Part shown: positions 1-7,137 of the stretch, piece after piece | How the letters are laid out: the number at the start of each line of letters is the position of its first letter | Position numbering within the stretch: the first letter of the stretch is position 1 | DNA from: Neptunomonas sp. | GTDB taxonomy: Bacteria; Pseudomonadota; Gammaproteobacteria; Pseudomonadales; Balneatricaceae | Assembly (NCBI GenBank): GCA_004195305.1 | Contig: SDWN01000494.1 | Span: 1 to 9,298 of the forward strand | Reading direction: 5' to 3' | Length of the DNA: 9,298 nt | Position numbers and translations under genes: made by a program | Notes under the pieces: model-generated | Told to the model about the DNA's origin: nothing | What the model saw: only the letters and a program-made list of their open reading frames with translations | Databases searched by the model: none

Positions 1-1187
1 ATGGCGATGGCATCGGCAATATTCTTACCCATAGCAGCATCCCTGGACAGCGCCTTCGGCGGAGCCTTCAACTTGATCAGGCTTTGCCCAAATTCCGTAT
101 TCTCCAAGTTCCTGACCATGGTCCGGAGAATATCCCCGTCCGCAAAATCAGACAGCTCGAAGACTTCGGAATCCGAAGCGTTGCCTTCGGCAAGCAGCGT
201 TGCATCCAACTTGCTGGCAATCAGCGCCAACGCTTCCTCCTGATGACCATCCTTGTAATAAGCAAAGTGGATGTTCACAGGATTCTTCTGCCCGTAACGC
301 ATGGGCCGGCGCGCAGCCTGGCGAAGAGTTATGGTGTCAAAGCAGGGGTTATAAAATATGACGTTCGGAAAATCATAGAGGTCAAGCCCTGCCTTGACCA
401 ATTCGGGATTACAAGCCACGGCATCATATTCTTTACCATGGTCCATAAACCACGCTTCCCGGTCCTCAGCCTTTACCACAAAGGTGTCTACCGATGAGCC
501 ATTTCGCTTTTCATCCTCCGTGTATCCAGAACGGATGATGGCCATCTTGATACCGTTCTCCGCGGCCTTCTCTTGTAGACGCGCTGAGCAGTCGAAAGAC
601 TTAGAGAACGACGTGTAGACCAAAGTCCGAAGACCCTTTTCCTCCCGTTGTTGCCGAATGAAGTCAATAGTACCGACCTCCTTGGGCGTATAGGGGATTG
701 TCAGAGCAGGGACATTGACTACGATTTCACGAGTTTCGACAACCTCTTTCGTGTCATTGTCGAGCTTCTCAAGGGTGGCGCGAATAACCTCTTCCTGTCC
801 ACGATCCGAGTGAGTCAGGGCAACGTAGAGATACCGGGCCAACAGCGTGTTGAATGCCCGGAAGCCATCTCTGGATGCCTCATTGACGACCTTCTTGATC
901 TCACCATAAGCATTCTCCAACTGCTGGATCTGCTCAGGATCGACGTCGCGCATCAGCTTACCGATATATTGCAGGTGGCGGCGTTTAGCTTCGTTCTGCT
1001 TGAGTCTAAGCATCTCTCTAAGCGCCGCCCTGAGCTCATCACCTAACGGCAGTTTGTCTAGAAACGCCTGTTTTTGATGGATCAGCTTGGCACCGAGCTT
1101 CTGTAGAGCTTCTGCTTCTCGCTTGATCTGGGTCTTGCTTTTGTGATCGTCGTCTTGCTGTTCTAAATCGTCGAACCGGTCGCTCAT
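1..1187 (-). CDS. DarP (YjgA) N-terminal half fused in frame to SF2 helicase C-terminal lobe; runs off the left edge
   Basis: I translated the minus strand by hand. It is open without a stop from ATG at 1187 to the left edge (395 codons, 3' end missing). GAGG lies 5 nt before the ATG, and the start is 24 nt after mgtE. Residues ~16-88 match DarP/YjgA, the 50S-assembly factor: SKTQIKREAE, then LDKLP and a KRRHLQYIGKLMRD core. From about residue 90 the similarity to DarP stops. Residues ~185-330 look like the second RecA lobe of a superfamily II (SNF2-like) helicase of the kind found on plasmids, phages and integrative elements: motif IV-like LVYTSF (189-194), motif V-like NPELVKAGLDL (260-270) and motif VI-like QAARRPMRYGQ (290-300). 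Lobe 1 with Walker A and DEAD/H box is absent, so helicase activity is unlikely. It may be a gene broken by a mobile element, a real fusion or an assembly chimera. The reading frame and domain calls are firm; the biology is not. Confidence 0.75.
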   Translation of the reverse strand, partial: MSDRFDDLEQQDDDHKSKTQIKREAEALQKLGAKLIHQKQAFLDKLPLGDELRAALREMLRLKQNEAKRRHLQYIGKLMRDVDPEQIQQLENAYGEIKKVVNEASRDGFRAFNTLLARYLYVALTHSDRGQEEVIRATLEKLDNDTKEVVETREIVVNVPALTIPYTPKEVGTIDFIRQQREEKGLRTLVYTSFSKSFDCSARLQEKAAENGIKMAIIRSGYTEDEKRNGSSVDTFVVKAEDREAWFMDHGKEYDAVACNPELVKAGLDLYDFPNVIFYNPCFDTITLRQAARRPMRYGQKNPVNIHFAYYKDGHQEEALALIASKLDATLLAEGNASDSEVFELSDFADGDILRTMVRNLENTEFGQSLIKLKAPPKALSRDAAMGKNIADAIA

Positions 1188-1211
1188 GACAGCCTCGTGC
1201 GGTCAAATGGG

Positions 1212-2561
1212 TTAGCCGTAGCAGAGTGTGGCCAAGCCTAAAAAGGACATAAATCCCATCACGTCTGTTACGGTGGTAAGGATAACACCTCCAGCCAGCG
1301 CTGGGTCAATACCTCGTGCTTTTAGTAATAAAGGCAACAGGGTTCCAGCCAGGGCGGCGAGGCAGAGGTTGATAACCATCGCTGCTGCAATCAGAGCGCT
1401 GAGCAGTGGGTCGCCAAACCAGAGTCCCGCTGCAAGCGCCACCACTGCGGCCCAGAGCAGACCATTGAGACCGCCGACAATCAGTTCTCGATTCAGTAGC
1501 CAGCGGCTGTTTTGCGAGGAGATGTGCCCCGTTGCCATACCGCGGATCATCAGGGTGAGGGTCTGACTGCCAGCGATACCGCCCATACTTGCGACGATGG
1601 GCATCAGCACCGCCAGCGCGACCACTTTTTCGATGGTGGCCTCGAACAGGCCGATAACCGACGAGGCAAGAAATGCGGTCATCAGATTAATGCCGAGCCA
1701 GAGTGCACGTCGACGGGCGGTTTTTAGTACCGGTGCAAAGGCGTCGTCTTCTTCGTCCAGACCGGCAAGGCTCATCAGCGAGTGATCGGCAGCTTCGCGG
1801 ATTACGTCAACCACATCGTCGATGGTTATCCGGCCCAGCAGTTTGCCTTGATCGTCAACGACCGGTGCTGAAACCAGATCGAGGCGCTCAAACTGTTGGG
1901 CGACTTCGTGGTCTGGCATGATCGCGGGGATGGGGACGATACGGGTATCCATCACTGTCGCAACGCTGACTTGCGGGTGGCTGGTCAGTAGTTTTATCAA
2001 GGCTAGCTGGCCCAGATAGAGATCGTTACGATCGACCACGATCAGGCTGTCGGTCATCGCTGGTAGTTCGGCGTGCAGGCGTAAGTAACGCAGGGTGGTA
2101 TCAATATTGACGTCGGAGCGGATGGTGATGGTGTCGGTTGTCATCAGTCCGCCAGCGCAGTCGTCAGGATAAAACAGAACCTGTTCGAGCCGCTCCCGAT
2201 CCTGGGCGTTCATCGCTTCGAGAACTTCCTGGACTACGGTGCCCGGCAGCTGCTGGAGGATGTCAGCCTGGTCGTCGTCATCAAGAAACTTGGTAATCGC
2301 GACCAGTTCGATGGTGTTCATCTGGCGCAGGAAGTCGCTCTGAATCTCCTCGCTCAGATGCTGCAGGACTTCACCTTTGGATTCGGGCTCGGTCAGATCC
2401 CACAGAGTTTGGCGTTGTACCGGCGGTGAGGATTCGATCAGATGGGCGGTATCGACCGGCGCCAATATCAGGTTAAGCAGGTTATGGGCTTGTTGCTGAT
2501 CGCCGCTTTTCAAGGCGCGGTTGACGATTTGTTGGGGCGTTAGGTCAAGCGGTTTTGACAT
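1212..2561 (-). CDS. mgtE: Magnesium transporter MgtE
   Basis: This is an inner-membrane Mg2+ channel/transporter of the MgtE (SLC41-like) family, gated by cytosolic Mg2+. The 449-residue length is normal. The domains run in family order: an acidic helical N domain (~1-130), the CAGGLMT motif (135-141) leading into paired CBS domains (~140-260) with an acidic DEEDD segment (269-273), a connecting plug helix (~275-290), and a membrane part of about five helices (~287-446). The pore motif PIVASMGGIAGSQ (321-333) and the last-helix motif TTVTDVMGF (429-437) are present. Asp433 lies where the pore Mg2+-binding aspartate of Thermus MgtE is found. AGGTG (2567-2571) sits 5 nt before the ATG. It is separated from ptsO by 148 nt, so it may have its own promoter. 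The 148-nt leader looks too short for an M-box and I see no riboswitch. The family call is secure. Confidence 0.96.
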   Translation of the reverse strand: MSKPLDLTPQQIVNRALKSGDQQQAHNLLNLILAPVDTAHLIESSPPVQRQTLWDLTEPESKGEVLQHLSEEIQSDFLRQMNTIELVAITKFLDDDDQADILQQLPGTVVQEVLEAMNAQDRERLEQVLFYPDDCAGGLMTTDTITIRSDVNIDTTLRYLRLHAELPAMTDSLIVVDRNDLYLGQLALIKLLTSHPQVSVATVMDTRIVPIPAIMPDHEVAQQFERLDLVSAPVVDDQGKLLGRITIDDVVDVIREAADHSLMSLAGLDEEDDAFAPVLKTARRRALWLGINLMTAFLASSVIGLFEATIEKVVALAVLMPIVASMGGIAGSQTLTLMIRGMATGHISSQNSRWLLNRELIVGGLNGLLWAAVVALAAGLWFGDPLLSALIAAAMVINLCLAALAGTLLPLLLKARGIDPALAGGVILTTVTDVMGFMSFLGLATLCYG

Positions 2562-2709
2562 CCAGGCACCTGGAAGCTATAGGAGTGATCGATGCGGGTG
2601 ATTATAGCGATTCTGGAGGGGTATACGAGATCCAGAGTCGTAAGGGTGGGGTTTTAGTGGCCGTGATGTAGATATTGCTGAGGTATTGATGAAATAGTAG
2701 AGGCCGCGA
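2562..2709 (-). promoter_or_regulatory. Intergenic region ptsO-mgtE with a TATAAT -10-like hexamer
   Basis: This 148-nt gap is one of only two long non-coding breaks in the cluster. On the minus strand it holds a perfect TATAAT (2601-2606), 39 nt before the mgtE start, but no convincing -35 at 16-18 nt spacing. A promoter is therefore possible but weakly supported. An inverted repeat CCAGG-N2-CCTGG (2562-2573) overlaps the mgtE Shine-Dalgarno; its two-base loop makes a stable hairpin unlikely. I see no strong rho-independent terminator after ptsO. Confidence 0.3.
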
Positions 2710-2979
2710 TTATTCACCTTCGCCAAAATAGTTATTAACCAGGATTTCGAGCGCGCTGATCGCTTTCTCTTCATCTTCACCATCGGCGGTCACGGTTAGC
2801 ACGGTGCCTTTGGCGGCGGCGAGCATCATCACGGACATGATGCTCTTGGCATCAACTGCACGGCCATCCCGGATTAGCTGAATACGGCAGGAAAAATTAC
2901 TGGTGACGTCGATCAGTTTGGCCGTTGCCCGGGCGTGCAGTCCCAACTTGTTGATGATGGTTAACTGCTTTTCGATCAT
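2710..2979 (-). CDS. ptsO: Nitrogen-PTS phosphocarrier protein NPr (HPr family)
   Basis: An 89-residue HPr-like protein, the usual length. It carries phosphate from EI-Ntr (PtsP) to EIIA-Ntr (PtsN) in the regulatory, non-sugar-transporting PTS of the cytoplasm. The phosphorylation-site motif LGLHARA (12-18) places the active histidine at His15. A serine at position 46, in the AKSIMS motif, matches the regulatory serine region of HPr proteins. The start lies 3 nt after rapZ stops, with GGGG as a weak ribosome-binding site, so it is probably coupled to rapZ. Its place after ptsN and rapZ is the standard arrangement in Gammaproteobacteria and favours NPr over sugar-PTS HPr. The gene is also called npr. 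Confidence 0.95.
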   Translation of the reverse strand: MIEKQLTIINKLGLHARATAKLIDVTSNFSCRIQLIRDGRAVDAKSIMSVMMLAAAKGTVLTVTADGEDEEKAISALEILVNNYFGEGE

Positions 2980-2982
2980 GCA

Positions 2983-3849
2983 TTACCCCGATTGTGGAAG
3001 TTCGCGATGCTGGACCAGGACATTATCCATGCTTTTCTTGAAATGACCAGTCAGCTGCTCCGCGAGATACACCGACCGATGTTGGCCGCCGGTGCAGCCG
3101 ATACAGATGGTCAGGTAGCTGCGGTTGTTACGCTGGAATTCGGGTAACCATTTTTCGATAAACAGGCAGATATCAGACTGCATCTCGGTGACCAGTGATT
3201 GCTGCCTGAGATAATCGATCACCGGTTGATCGAGTCCGGTGTATTGGCGCAGACTTGGCTCCCAGTAGGGATTAGGCAGGCAGCGGACATCGTAGACCAG
3301 GTCGGCATCCAGCGGCACCCCATGTTTGAAGCCAAACGATTGAAACTGCAGCGCCAGTTCCTGGCTGCTACGACCGGCGACACGCAGCTTGATAATATCG
3401 CGAAGTTCGTAAAGCGATAGTAGGGTCGTGTCGATGGTAAGGTCAGCCAGATTGGCAATGGGTTCGAGGAGTACTCTTTCCAATTCTATCGCTTGTGTCA
3501 GCCCTTTGTCGTCATTGGATAAGGGGTGGCGGCGACGGGTCTCGCTGAAGCGTTTTAACAGCGTGATGGGGGTGGCGTCGAGATAGAGAATGTCACAGGT
3601 AATTGGCGGCTTGATCAGGCGTTCGAATATGTCCGCAAATTGGCCTAATCCCAAGGGGGTGTTGCGGGCATCGATACTGATGGCGATGCCGCTTTTGTCT
3701 TCCATGGGTTGGTGCAGGATCTGTTCAACTAGTGCTGGCAGTAAACCCACGGGCAGGTTGTCGATACAATAAAAACCTAGGTCCTCCAGTGCTTGCAGCG
3801 CGGTCGATTTACCCGAGCCGGAACGACCACTGAGGATTACTAGGCGCAT
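2983..3849 (-). CDS. rapZ: RNase adapter protein RapZ (YvcJ/YhbJ family nucleotide-binding protein)
   Basis: In Escherichia coli, RapZ binds the small RNAs GlmY/GlmZ and directs RNase E to GlmZ, controlling GlmS and so glucosamine-6-phosphate for cell-wall and LPS synthesis. The protein is 288 residues, close to the usual ~284. An N-terminal P-loop GRSGSGKST (8-16) is followed by DNLPVGLLP (30-38), YLDA (89-92) and RRRHPL (105-110). The C-terminal RNA-binding/sensor domain carries GCTGGQHRSVYLAEQL (251-266), nearly identical to the E. coli motif. The ATG shares one base with the ptsN stop (TAATG at 3847-3851), a sign of translational coupling. Whether this organism has GlmY/GlmZ cannot be told from the window, so the sRNA role is inferred from the family. 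Confidence 0.96.
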   Translation of the reverse strand: MRLVILSGRSGSGKSTALQALEDLGFYCIDNLPVGLLPALVEQILHQPMEDKSGIAISIDARNTPLGLGQFADIFERLIKPPITCDILYLDATPITLLKRFSETRRRHPLSNDDKGLTQAIELERVLLEPIANLADLTIDTTLLSLYELRDIIKLRVAGRSSQELALQFQSFGFKHGVPLDADLVYDVRCLPNPYWEPSLRQYTGLDQPVIDYLRQQSLVTEMQSDICLFIEKWLPEFQRNNRSYLTICIGCTGGQHRSVYLAEQLTGHFKKSMDNVLVQHRELPQSG

Positions 3850-4313
3850 TAAGTCCGCTCCATCTCGTAATCAACGGTCGCTTGGTAGAGTTGTTCGGCG
3901 GATTCGGTGCTGCGCAGTAGGTTGCGCACATCGGCTTTGCTGAACATCTCGGCCAGTGCGGCCAGTGTCTGCAGATGGGCTTCGGTGGCCTCGCTAGGCA
4001 CGAGTAATATGAACAGCAGATCAACAGCCTGACCGTCGATAGCGTCGAAATCGATGGGCTCTTTTAAACGCAACAAGGTCCCCGTAGTTTGGGTGCAGCT
4101 TTCAAGGCGACAGTGCGGGATGGCGATCCCTTCTCCGATACCGGTGCTGCCCAGTCGTTCGCGGCCAATCAATCCGGCAAATATCTGCTCCGAATCGAGG
4201 TCGGGTGTTTGAGCGGCGATCAGCTCACTGGCTTGTTCAAGTACACGTTTTTTACTGTTACCGGAAACGCCGTAAAAACAGCGCTCCCGTACCAGGGTCT
4301 CATGAATCAACAT
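3849..4313 (-). CDS. ptsN: Nitrogen-PTS EIIA component PtsN (EIIA-Ntr)
   Basis: A 154-residue cytoplasmic EIIA domain of the fructose/mannitol type, normal length. It receives phosphate from NPr and acts by binding partners rather than carrying sugar; in E. coli these include the K+ transporter TrkA and sensor kinase KdpD. The conserved phosphorylation site is GEGIAIPHCRL (60-70) with His67. The preceding GLIGRERLGSTGIG (47-60) and the later LLFILLVPSE stretch are typical. It starts 30 nt after hpf, with AGG upstream of the ATG, and its stop overlaps the rapZ start by one base. Clustering with rpoN, hpf, rapZ and ptsO separates it from sugar-specific EIIA proteins. Confidence 0.96.
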   Translation of the reverse strand: MLIHETLVRERCFYGVSGNSKKRVLEQASELIAAQTPDLDSEQIFAGLIGRERLGSTGIGEGIAIPHCRLESCTQTTGTLLRLKEPIDFDAIDGQAVDLLFILLVPSEATEAHLQTLAALAEMFSKADVRNLLRSTESAEQLYQATVDYEMERT

Positions 4314-4343
4314 AAGCCTGTCCAGAGAAGAGTGATGGAAGTG

Positions 4344-4634
4344 TTATTTGTAGTTCTGTAGTTTTTCTTTGTGCTTGATGACCTGGCGGTCCAGCTTATC
4401 GATCAGGGCGTCGATAGCTGCGTACATATCTTCAGATTCTGCTTTGGCGAATACTTCACCGCCCGCTAGCAAGACGGTCGCTTCAGCTTCCTGGCGCAGG
4501 TTTTGAACGGTCAGGGTGACTTGAACGTTGGTGATGTGGTCGAAATGGCGCTCCAACTTGTCAAATTTGCTCGTGACGTAAGTGCGAAGTGCATCTGTAA
4601 GTTCGACGTGGTGGCCAGTGATGTTCAGCTGCAT
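4344..4634 (-). CDS. hpf: Ribosome hibernation promoting factor, short form
   Basis: A 96-residue HPF/YfiA-family protein that binds the decoding centre of idle 30S subunits and, in gammaproteobacteria, promotes 100S dimers together with RMF. It opens MQLNITGHHVELTDALR and has the conserved beta-alpha fold sequence through QVTLTVQNL and EDMYAAIDALIDKLDRQ. It ends in KHKEKLQNYK at residue 96, so it is the short form without the dimerising C-terminal domain of long HPF. A longer in-frame reading begins at 5018, inside rpoN, but I chose the ATG at 4634. AGGAGA sits 6 nt before it, homology begins exactly there, and the extra upstream residues are rpoN read in another frame. It lies 79 nt after rpoN, the usual partner. 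Confidence 0.96.
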   Translation of the reverse strand: MQLNITGHHVELTDALRTYVTSKFDKLERHFDHITNVQVTLTVQNLRQEAEATVLLAGGEVFAKAESEDMYAAIDALIDKLDRQVIKHKEKLQNYK

Positions 4635-4640
4635 TGTTTG

Positions 4641-4646
4641 TCTCCT
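4641..4646 (-). promoter_or_regulatory. Strong Shine-Dalgarno that fixes the hpf start
   Basis: AGGAGA on the minus strand, 6 nt before the ATG at 4634. It is among the strongest ribosome-binding sites seen in the window and shows that HPF starts here rather than at the in-frame upstream start inside rpoN. High expression of HPF relative to its neighbours would fit. Confidence 0.8.
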
Positions 4647-4713
4647 AGAATGCGACTTGATTAAGAGTAATGATAATGTCGAGCAAAGGGCGGACTGTTC
4701 CCTGTTGGCGCCA

Positions 4714-6270
4714 TCATACCAGACGTTTACGTTCATTGGAGGGCGGTATTTGTAACGCCTCCCGATATTTTGCAATGGTGCGTCGCGCAACCTGAACCCC
4801 TTGCTCTTCAAGAATGGCTGCGATCTTGCTATCGCTGAGGGGTTTTGTAGGCGGTTCGCTGGCAACCAGCTTCTTGATAATGGCGCGGATTGCGATAGAG
4901 GAGCATTCTCCACCGGAGGCTGTGCTGACGTGACTGGAAAAGAAATACTTGAGTTCGAAAATACCCCGCGGGGTGTGCATGAATTTCTGGGTGGTAACGC
5001 GGGAGATGGTGGATTCATGCATCTCCACCGCTTCGGCGATTTCTGCCAGTACCAGCGGTTTCATCGCTTCCTCGCCATACTCAAGAAAGTCCTGTTGGTG
5101 TTCAACAATTTTGCAGGAGACTTTGAGCAGGGTTTCGTTGCGGCTCTGCAGGCTTTTGATAAACCAGCGTGCTTCCTGCAGATGATTTTTTAAATAGACG
5201 TTGTCAGCGCTGTTGTCGGCGCGTTTGACCAGGCCCGCATAGTCGCCATTAATGCGAATTTTGGGCATCGCGCCGTTGTTCAGGTTGACCGTCCAGGCGC
5301 CCTGTTCCTTTTTGACCGTGACGTCGGGGATTACGTACTCCGGATCGCCATGAGCGATCAGGCTGCCTGGGCGCGGGTTAAGGCTTTGGATGATCTGCAC
5401 CACCTCCAGTAACTCAGAATCCTTGAGTTTCATGCGTCGCAGCAGCTGTTTGAAATCGCGGCTGCCAAGCAGAGCCAGGTGCTGGTTGACCAGTTTTCGG
5501 GCTTGGTTGTGGCGCAATCGAGATTCCGTTCGATCGGCTAGCTGATCGAGCTGGATCAGCAGACACTCGCGCAGATCGCGGGCAGCAATGCCGGGCGGGT
5601 CAAACTGTTGAATGCGGCGCAACACCGCCTCCACTTCCTCGGTTTCCGGTAGCTCTTCAGGGCTGAGGTTCAGCGCATCGAGATCGAGGCAGCCGAGGAC
5701 CTCTTCGATTGATACCCGCAGGTAGCCGTCGGGGTCTATGCCGTCGATCAGCGGTTCTGCAATCAGTCGGTCAAGATCGCTCATCGGGGTTAGGTTTAGT
5801 TGCCACTGAAGGTGGTCGATGAGGGTGTCGCTGGAGCGATCAGGTGTTTCAAACTCCATACCATCGTAATCGCCACTGTTGCCGCTGCCGGTAGATAACC
5901 CGGCCGACGGATAACTATCATCCCAGCTGCTGTCGCTGGCTGGCTCTACGGGGATGTTTTCGTTCCAGTCCTCGTTAACCGGGATCTCATCGGTGGCGCT
6001 CTCGAAGTCGCTGGGTATTGGCTCGGGGCCATCGGGATCCGGGCTGTCGGGATTTGGCGTGTCGGTTGTTTGTTGTGAGTTTTGATCCGGTATTTCGGTG
6101 TCGTTGAGGAGTTCTCCATCAACCGCTTCGAGCATTGGATTTGCTTCGAGGTTCTCCTGGATCTCCTGTTGCAGGTCGAGGGTAGAAAGCTGCAGCAGCC
6201 GGATCGCCTGCTGTAGTTGCGGCGTCATCGTGAGTTGCTGGCTGATCTTTAATTGAAGCGAGGGTTTCAT
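4714..6270 (-). CDS. rpoN: RNA polymerase sigma-54 factor RpoN
   Basis: Sigma54 directs RNA polymerase to -24/-12 promoters, which open only with AAA+ activators. The protein is 518 residues, somewhat longer than the usual ~480-500. Region I is glutamine/leucine rich (MKPSLQLKISQQLTMTPQLQ through residue ~48). Region II (~49-146) is a long, acidic, low-complexity stretch rich in Asp, Glu, Pro and Ser, and accounts for the extra length. Then come the core-binding domain (from ~150), the helix-turn-helix region with HESTISRVTTQKFMHTPRG, and the RpoN box ARRTIAKYRE (495-504), which reads the -24 element; the family consensus has ARRTVAKYRE. A sigma70-type promoter lies upstream at 6343-6371. Hpf follows after 79 nt. 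Its place between lptB and hpf is the canonical location. Confidence 0.98.
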   Translation of the reverse strand: MKPSLQLKISQQLTMTPQLQQAIRLLQLSTLDLQQEIQENLEANPMLEAVDGELLNDTEIPDQNSQQTTDTPNPDSPDPDGPEPIPSDFESATDEIPVNEDWNENIPVEPASDSSWDDSYPSAGLSTGSGNSGDYDGMEFETPDRSSDTLIDHLQWQLNLTPMSDLDRLIAEPLIDGIDPDGYLRVSIEEVLGCLDLDALNLSPEELPETEEVEAVLRRIQQFDPPGIAARDLRECLLIQLDQLADRTESRLRHNQARKLVNQHLALLGSRDFKQLLRRMKLKDSELLEVVQIIQSLNPRPGSLIAHGDPEYVIPDVTVKKEQGAWTVNLNNGAMPKIRINGDYAGLVKRADNSADNVYLKNHLQEARWFIKSLQSRNETLLKVSCKIVEHQQDFLEYGEEAMKPLVLAEIAEAVEMHESTISRVTTQKFMHTPRGIFELKYFFSSHVSTASGGECSSIAIRAIIKKLVASEPPTKPLSDSKIAAILEEQGVQVARRTIAKYREALQIPPSNERKRLV

Positions 6271-6342
6271 TGGGTCTGTGAGATACCTTGGTTTAAAACG
6301 GCGCTAATTAAGTTTATCTGCAGTCTAATCTAAAGCGGCACA

Positions 6343-6371
6343 ATTCTAGCATGAATCGCTAATAGGGTCAG
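6343..6371 (-). promoter_or_regulatory. Putative sigma70 promoter for rpoN
   Basis: In the 141-nt gap between lptB and rpoN, the minus strand reads CTGACC (-35, 6366-6371), a 17-nt spacer, then TAGAAT (-10, 6343-6348). That is 4/6 and 5/6 to consensus at ideal spacing. Transcription would begin near 6335, giving a ~65-nt leader before the ATG at 6270. This would let the rpoN-hpf-ptsN-rapZ-ptsO module be expressed apart from the lpt genes. It was found by eye and is untested. Confidence 0.5.
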
Positions 6372-6397
6372 CCAAAACCATATTCGAACATTCGGCA

Positions 6398-6409
6398 GCC
6401 GTTAACGGC
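6398..6409. repeat. 12-bp perfect palindrome just after lptB
   Basis: GCCGTTAACGGC is a perfect inverted repeat beginning 2 nt beyond the lptB stop. It is not followed by a T-run on the minus strand, so it does not look like a standard rho-independent terminator. It could be an operator half-site arrangement, a weak pause site or chance. Confidence 0.35.
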
Positions 6410-6411
6410 GA

Positions 6412-7137
6412 TCATAGCCGGAATTTATCGCCGAGATAAACCGATTTCACCTGTTCGTTATCCAGAATTGCGCCCGGCGTGCCTTCGGCTAATAGGTAGC
6501 CATCATTGACAATATAGGCATGCTCGCAGATGTCCAGCGTTTCGCGAACGTTATGGTCGGTAATGAGTACCCCTATGCCTCGGTCTTTGAGCTGGGTAAC
6601 GATCTGCTTTATATCATTGACAGAGATCGGGTCGACGCCAGCAAAGGGCTCGTCCAGGAGAATAAAGGTGGGGTCGGTGGCCAGTGCTCTGGCTATTTCA
6701 GCCCGGCGCCGTTCACCGCCCGACAGGCTCATCCCCAGGCTATCGCGAATGTGCTGGATGTTGAATTCGTTCAGTAGTTGCTCCAGTGCTTGTTGGCGCT
6801 GGCGTTTATCCAGGTCGCGGCGGGTTTCGAGGATCGCCATAATGTTGTCCTGGACGCTGAGTTTACGAAAGATTGAGGCTTCCTGTGGCAGGTAGCCGAT
6901 CCCTTTTCTCGCCCGGCCGTGCATGGGCAGGTGGGTGATATCCTCATCGTCAATAAGCACCTGGCCGTGATCTGAGGGGACCAATCCAACGATCATGTAA
7001 AAACAGGTGGTCTTGCCAGCGCCGTTAGGGCCGAGCAGTCCCACTATCTGGCCTTGGCTGATCGTTATCGACACGTCTTTGACGACTTGGCGTCGGCTAT
7101 AGGCTTTGGCCAGGTGGCGCGCTTCGAGGCGACTCAT
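6412..7137 (-). CDS. lptB: LPS export ABC transporter ATPase LptB
   Basis: The cytoplasmic ATPase of LptB2FG, which extracts LPS from the inner membrane and pushes it along the LptC-LptA bridge. The 241-residue length is exactly typical. Walker A GPNGAGKT (36-43), Q-loop Gln85 in GYLPQEASIF, ABC signature LSGGERRR (138-145), Walker B FILLDE (158-163) and switch His195 in ITDHNV are all present, so it should be catalytically intact. The PFAGVDPISV segment after Walker B is characteristic of LptB. Its ATG overlaps the lptA stop as ATGA (7134-7137), so the two are translationally coupled. The transmembrane partners LptF and LptG are usually encoded elsewhere and are not in the window. Confidence 0.98.
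   Translation of the reverse strand: MSRLEARHLAKAYSRRQVVKDVSITISQGQIVGLLGPNGAGKTTCFYMIVGLVPSDHGQVLIDDEDITHLPMHGRARKGIGYLPQEASIFRKLSVQDNIMAILETRRDLDKRQRQQALEQLLNEFNIQHIRDSLGMSLSGGERRRAEIARALATDPTFILLDEPFAGVDPISVNDIKQIVTQLKDRGIGVLITDHNVRETLDICEHAYIVNDGYLLAEGTPGAILDNEQVKSVYLGDKFRL

Noticed and set aside
1..1046. Several plus-strand open frames of 74-137 codons across the left end.
   Set aside because: They lie opposite the continuous 395-codon minus-strand frame with clear DarP and helicase motifs, and none shows a recognisable domain or a convincing ribosome-binding site.
2577..2783. A 68-codon minus-strand frame running from inside ptsO into the ptsO-mgtE gap.
   Set aside because: Most of it lies in the gap, it starts within ptsO in another frame, its composition is basic and low in conserved pattern, and no ribosome-binding site is evident.
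4635..4713. A sigma54 (-24/-12) promoter ahead of hpf, suggested by a TGGC in the gap after rpoN.
   Set aside because: No TGC element follows at the required spacing, so the match is only partial.
4344..5018. A 224-residue reading of HPF starting inside rpoN, which would resemble a long-form HPF.
   Set aside because: Homology and the strong AGGAGA site both begin at 4634. The extra N-terminal residues are rpoN read in another frame, and long HPF carries its extension at the C terminus, not the N terminus.
6398..6409. The palindrome after lptB read as a rho-independent terminator.
   Set aside because: The stem has no real loop and no T-run follows on the minus strand.
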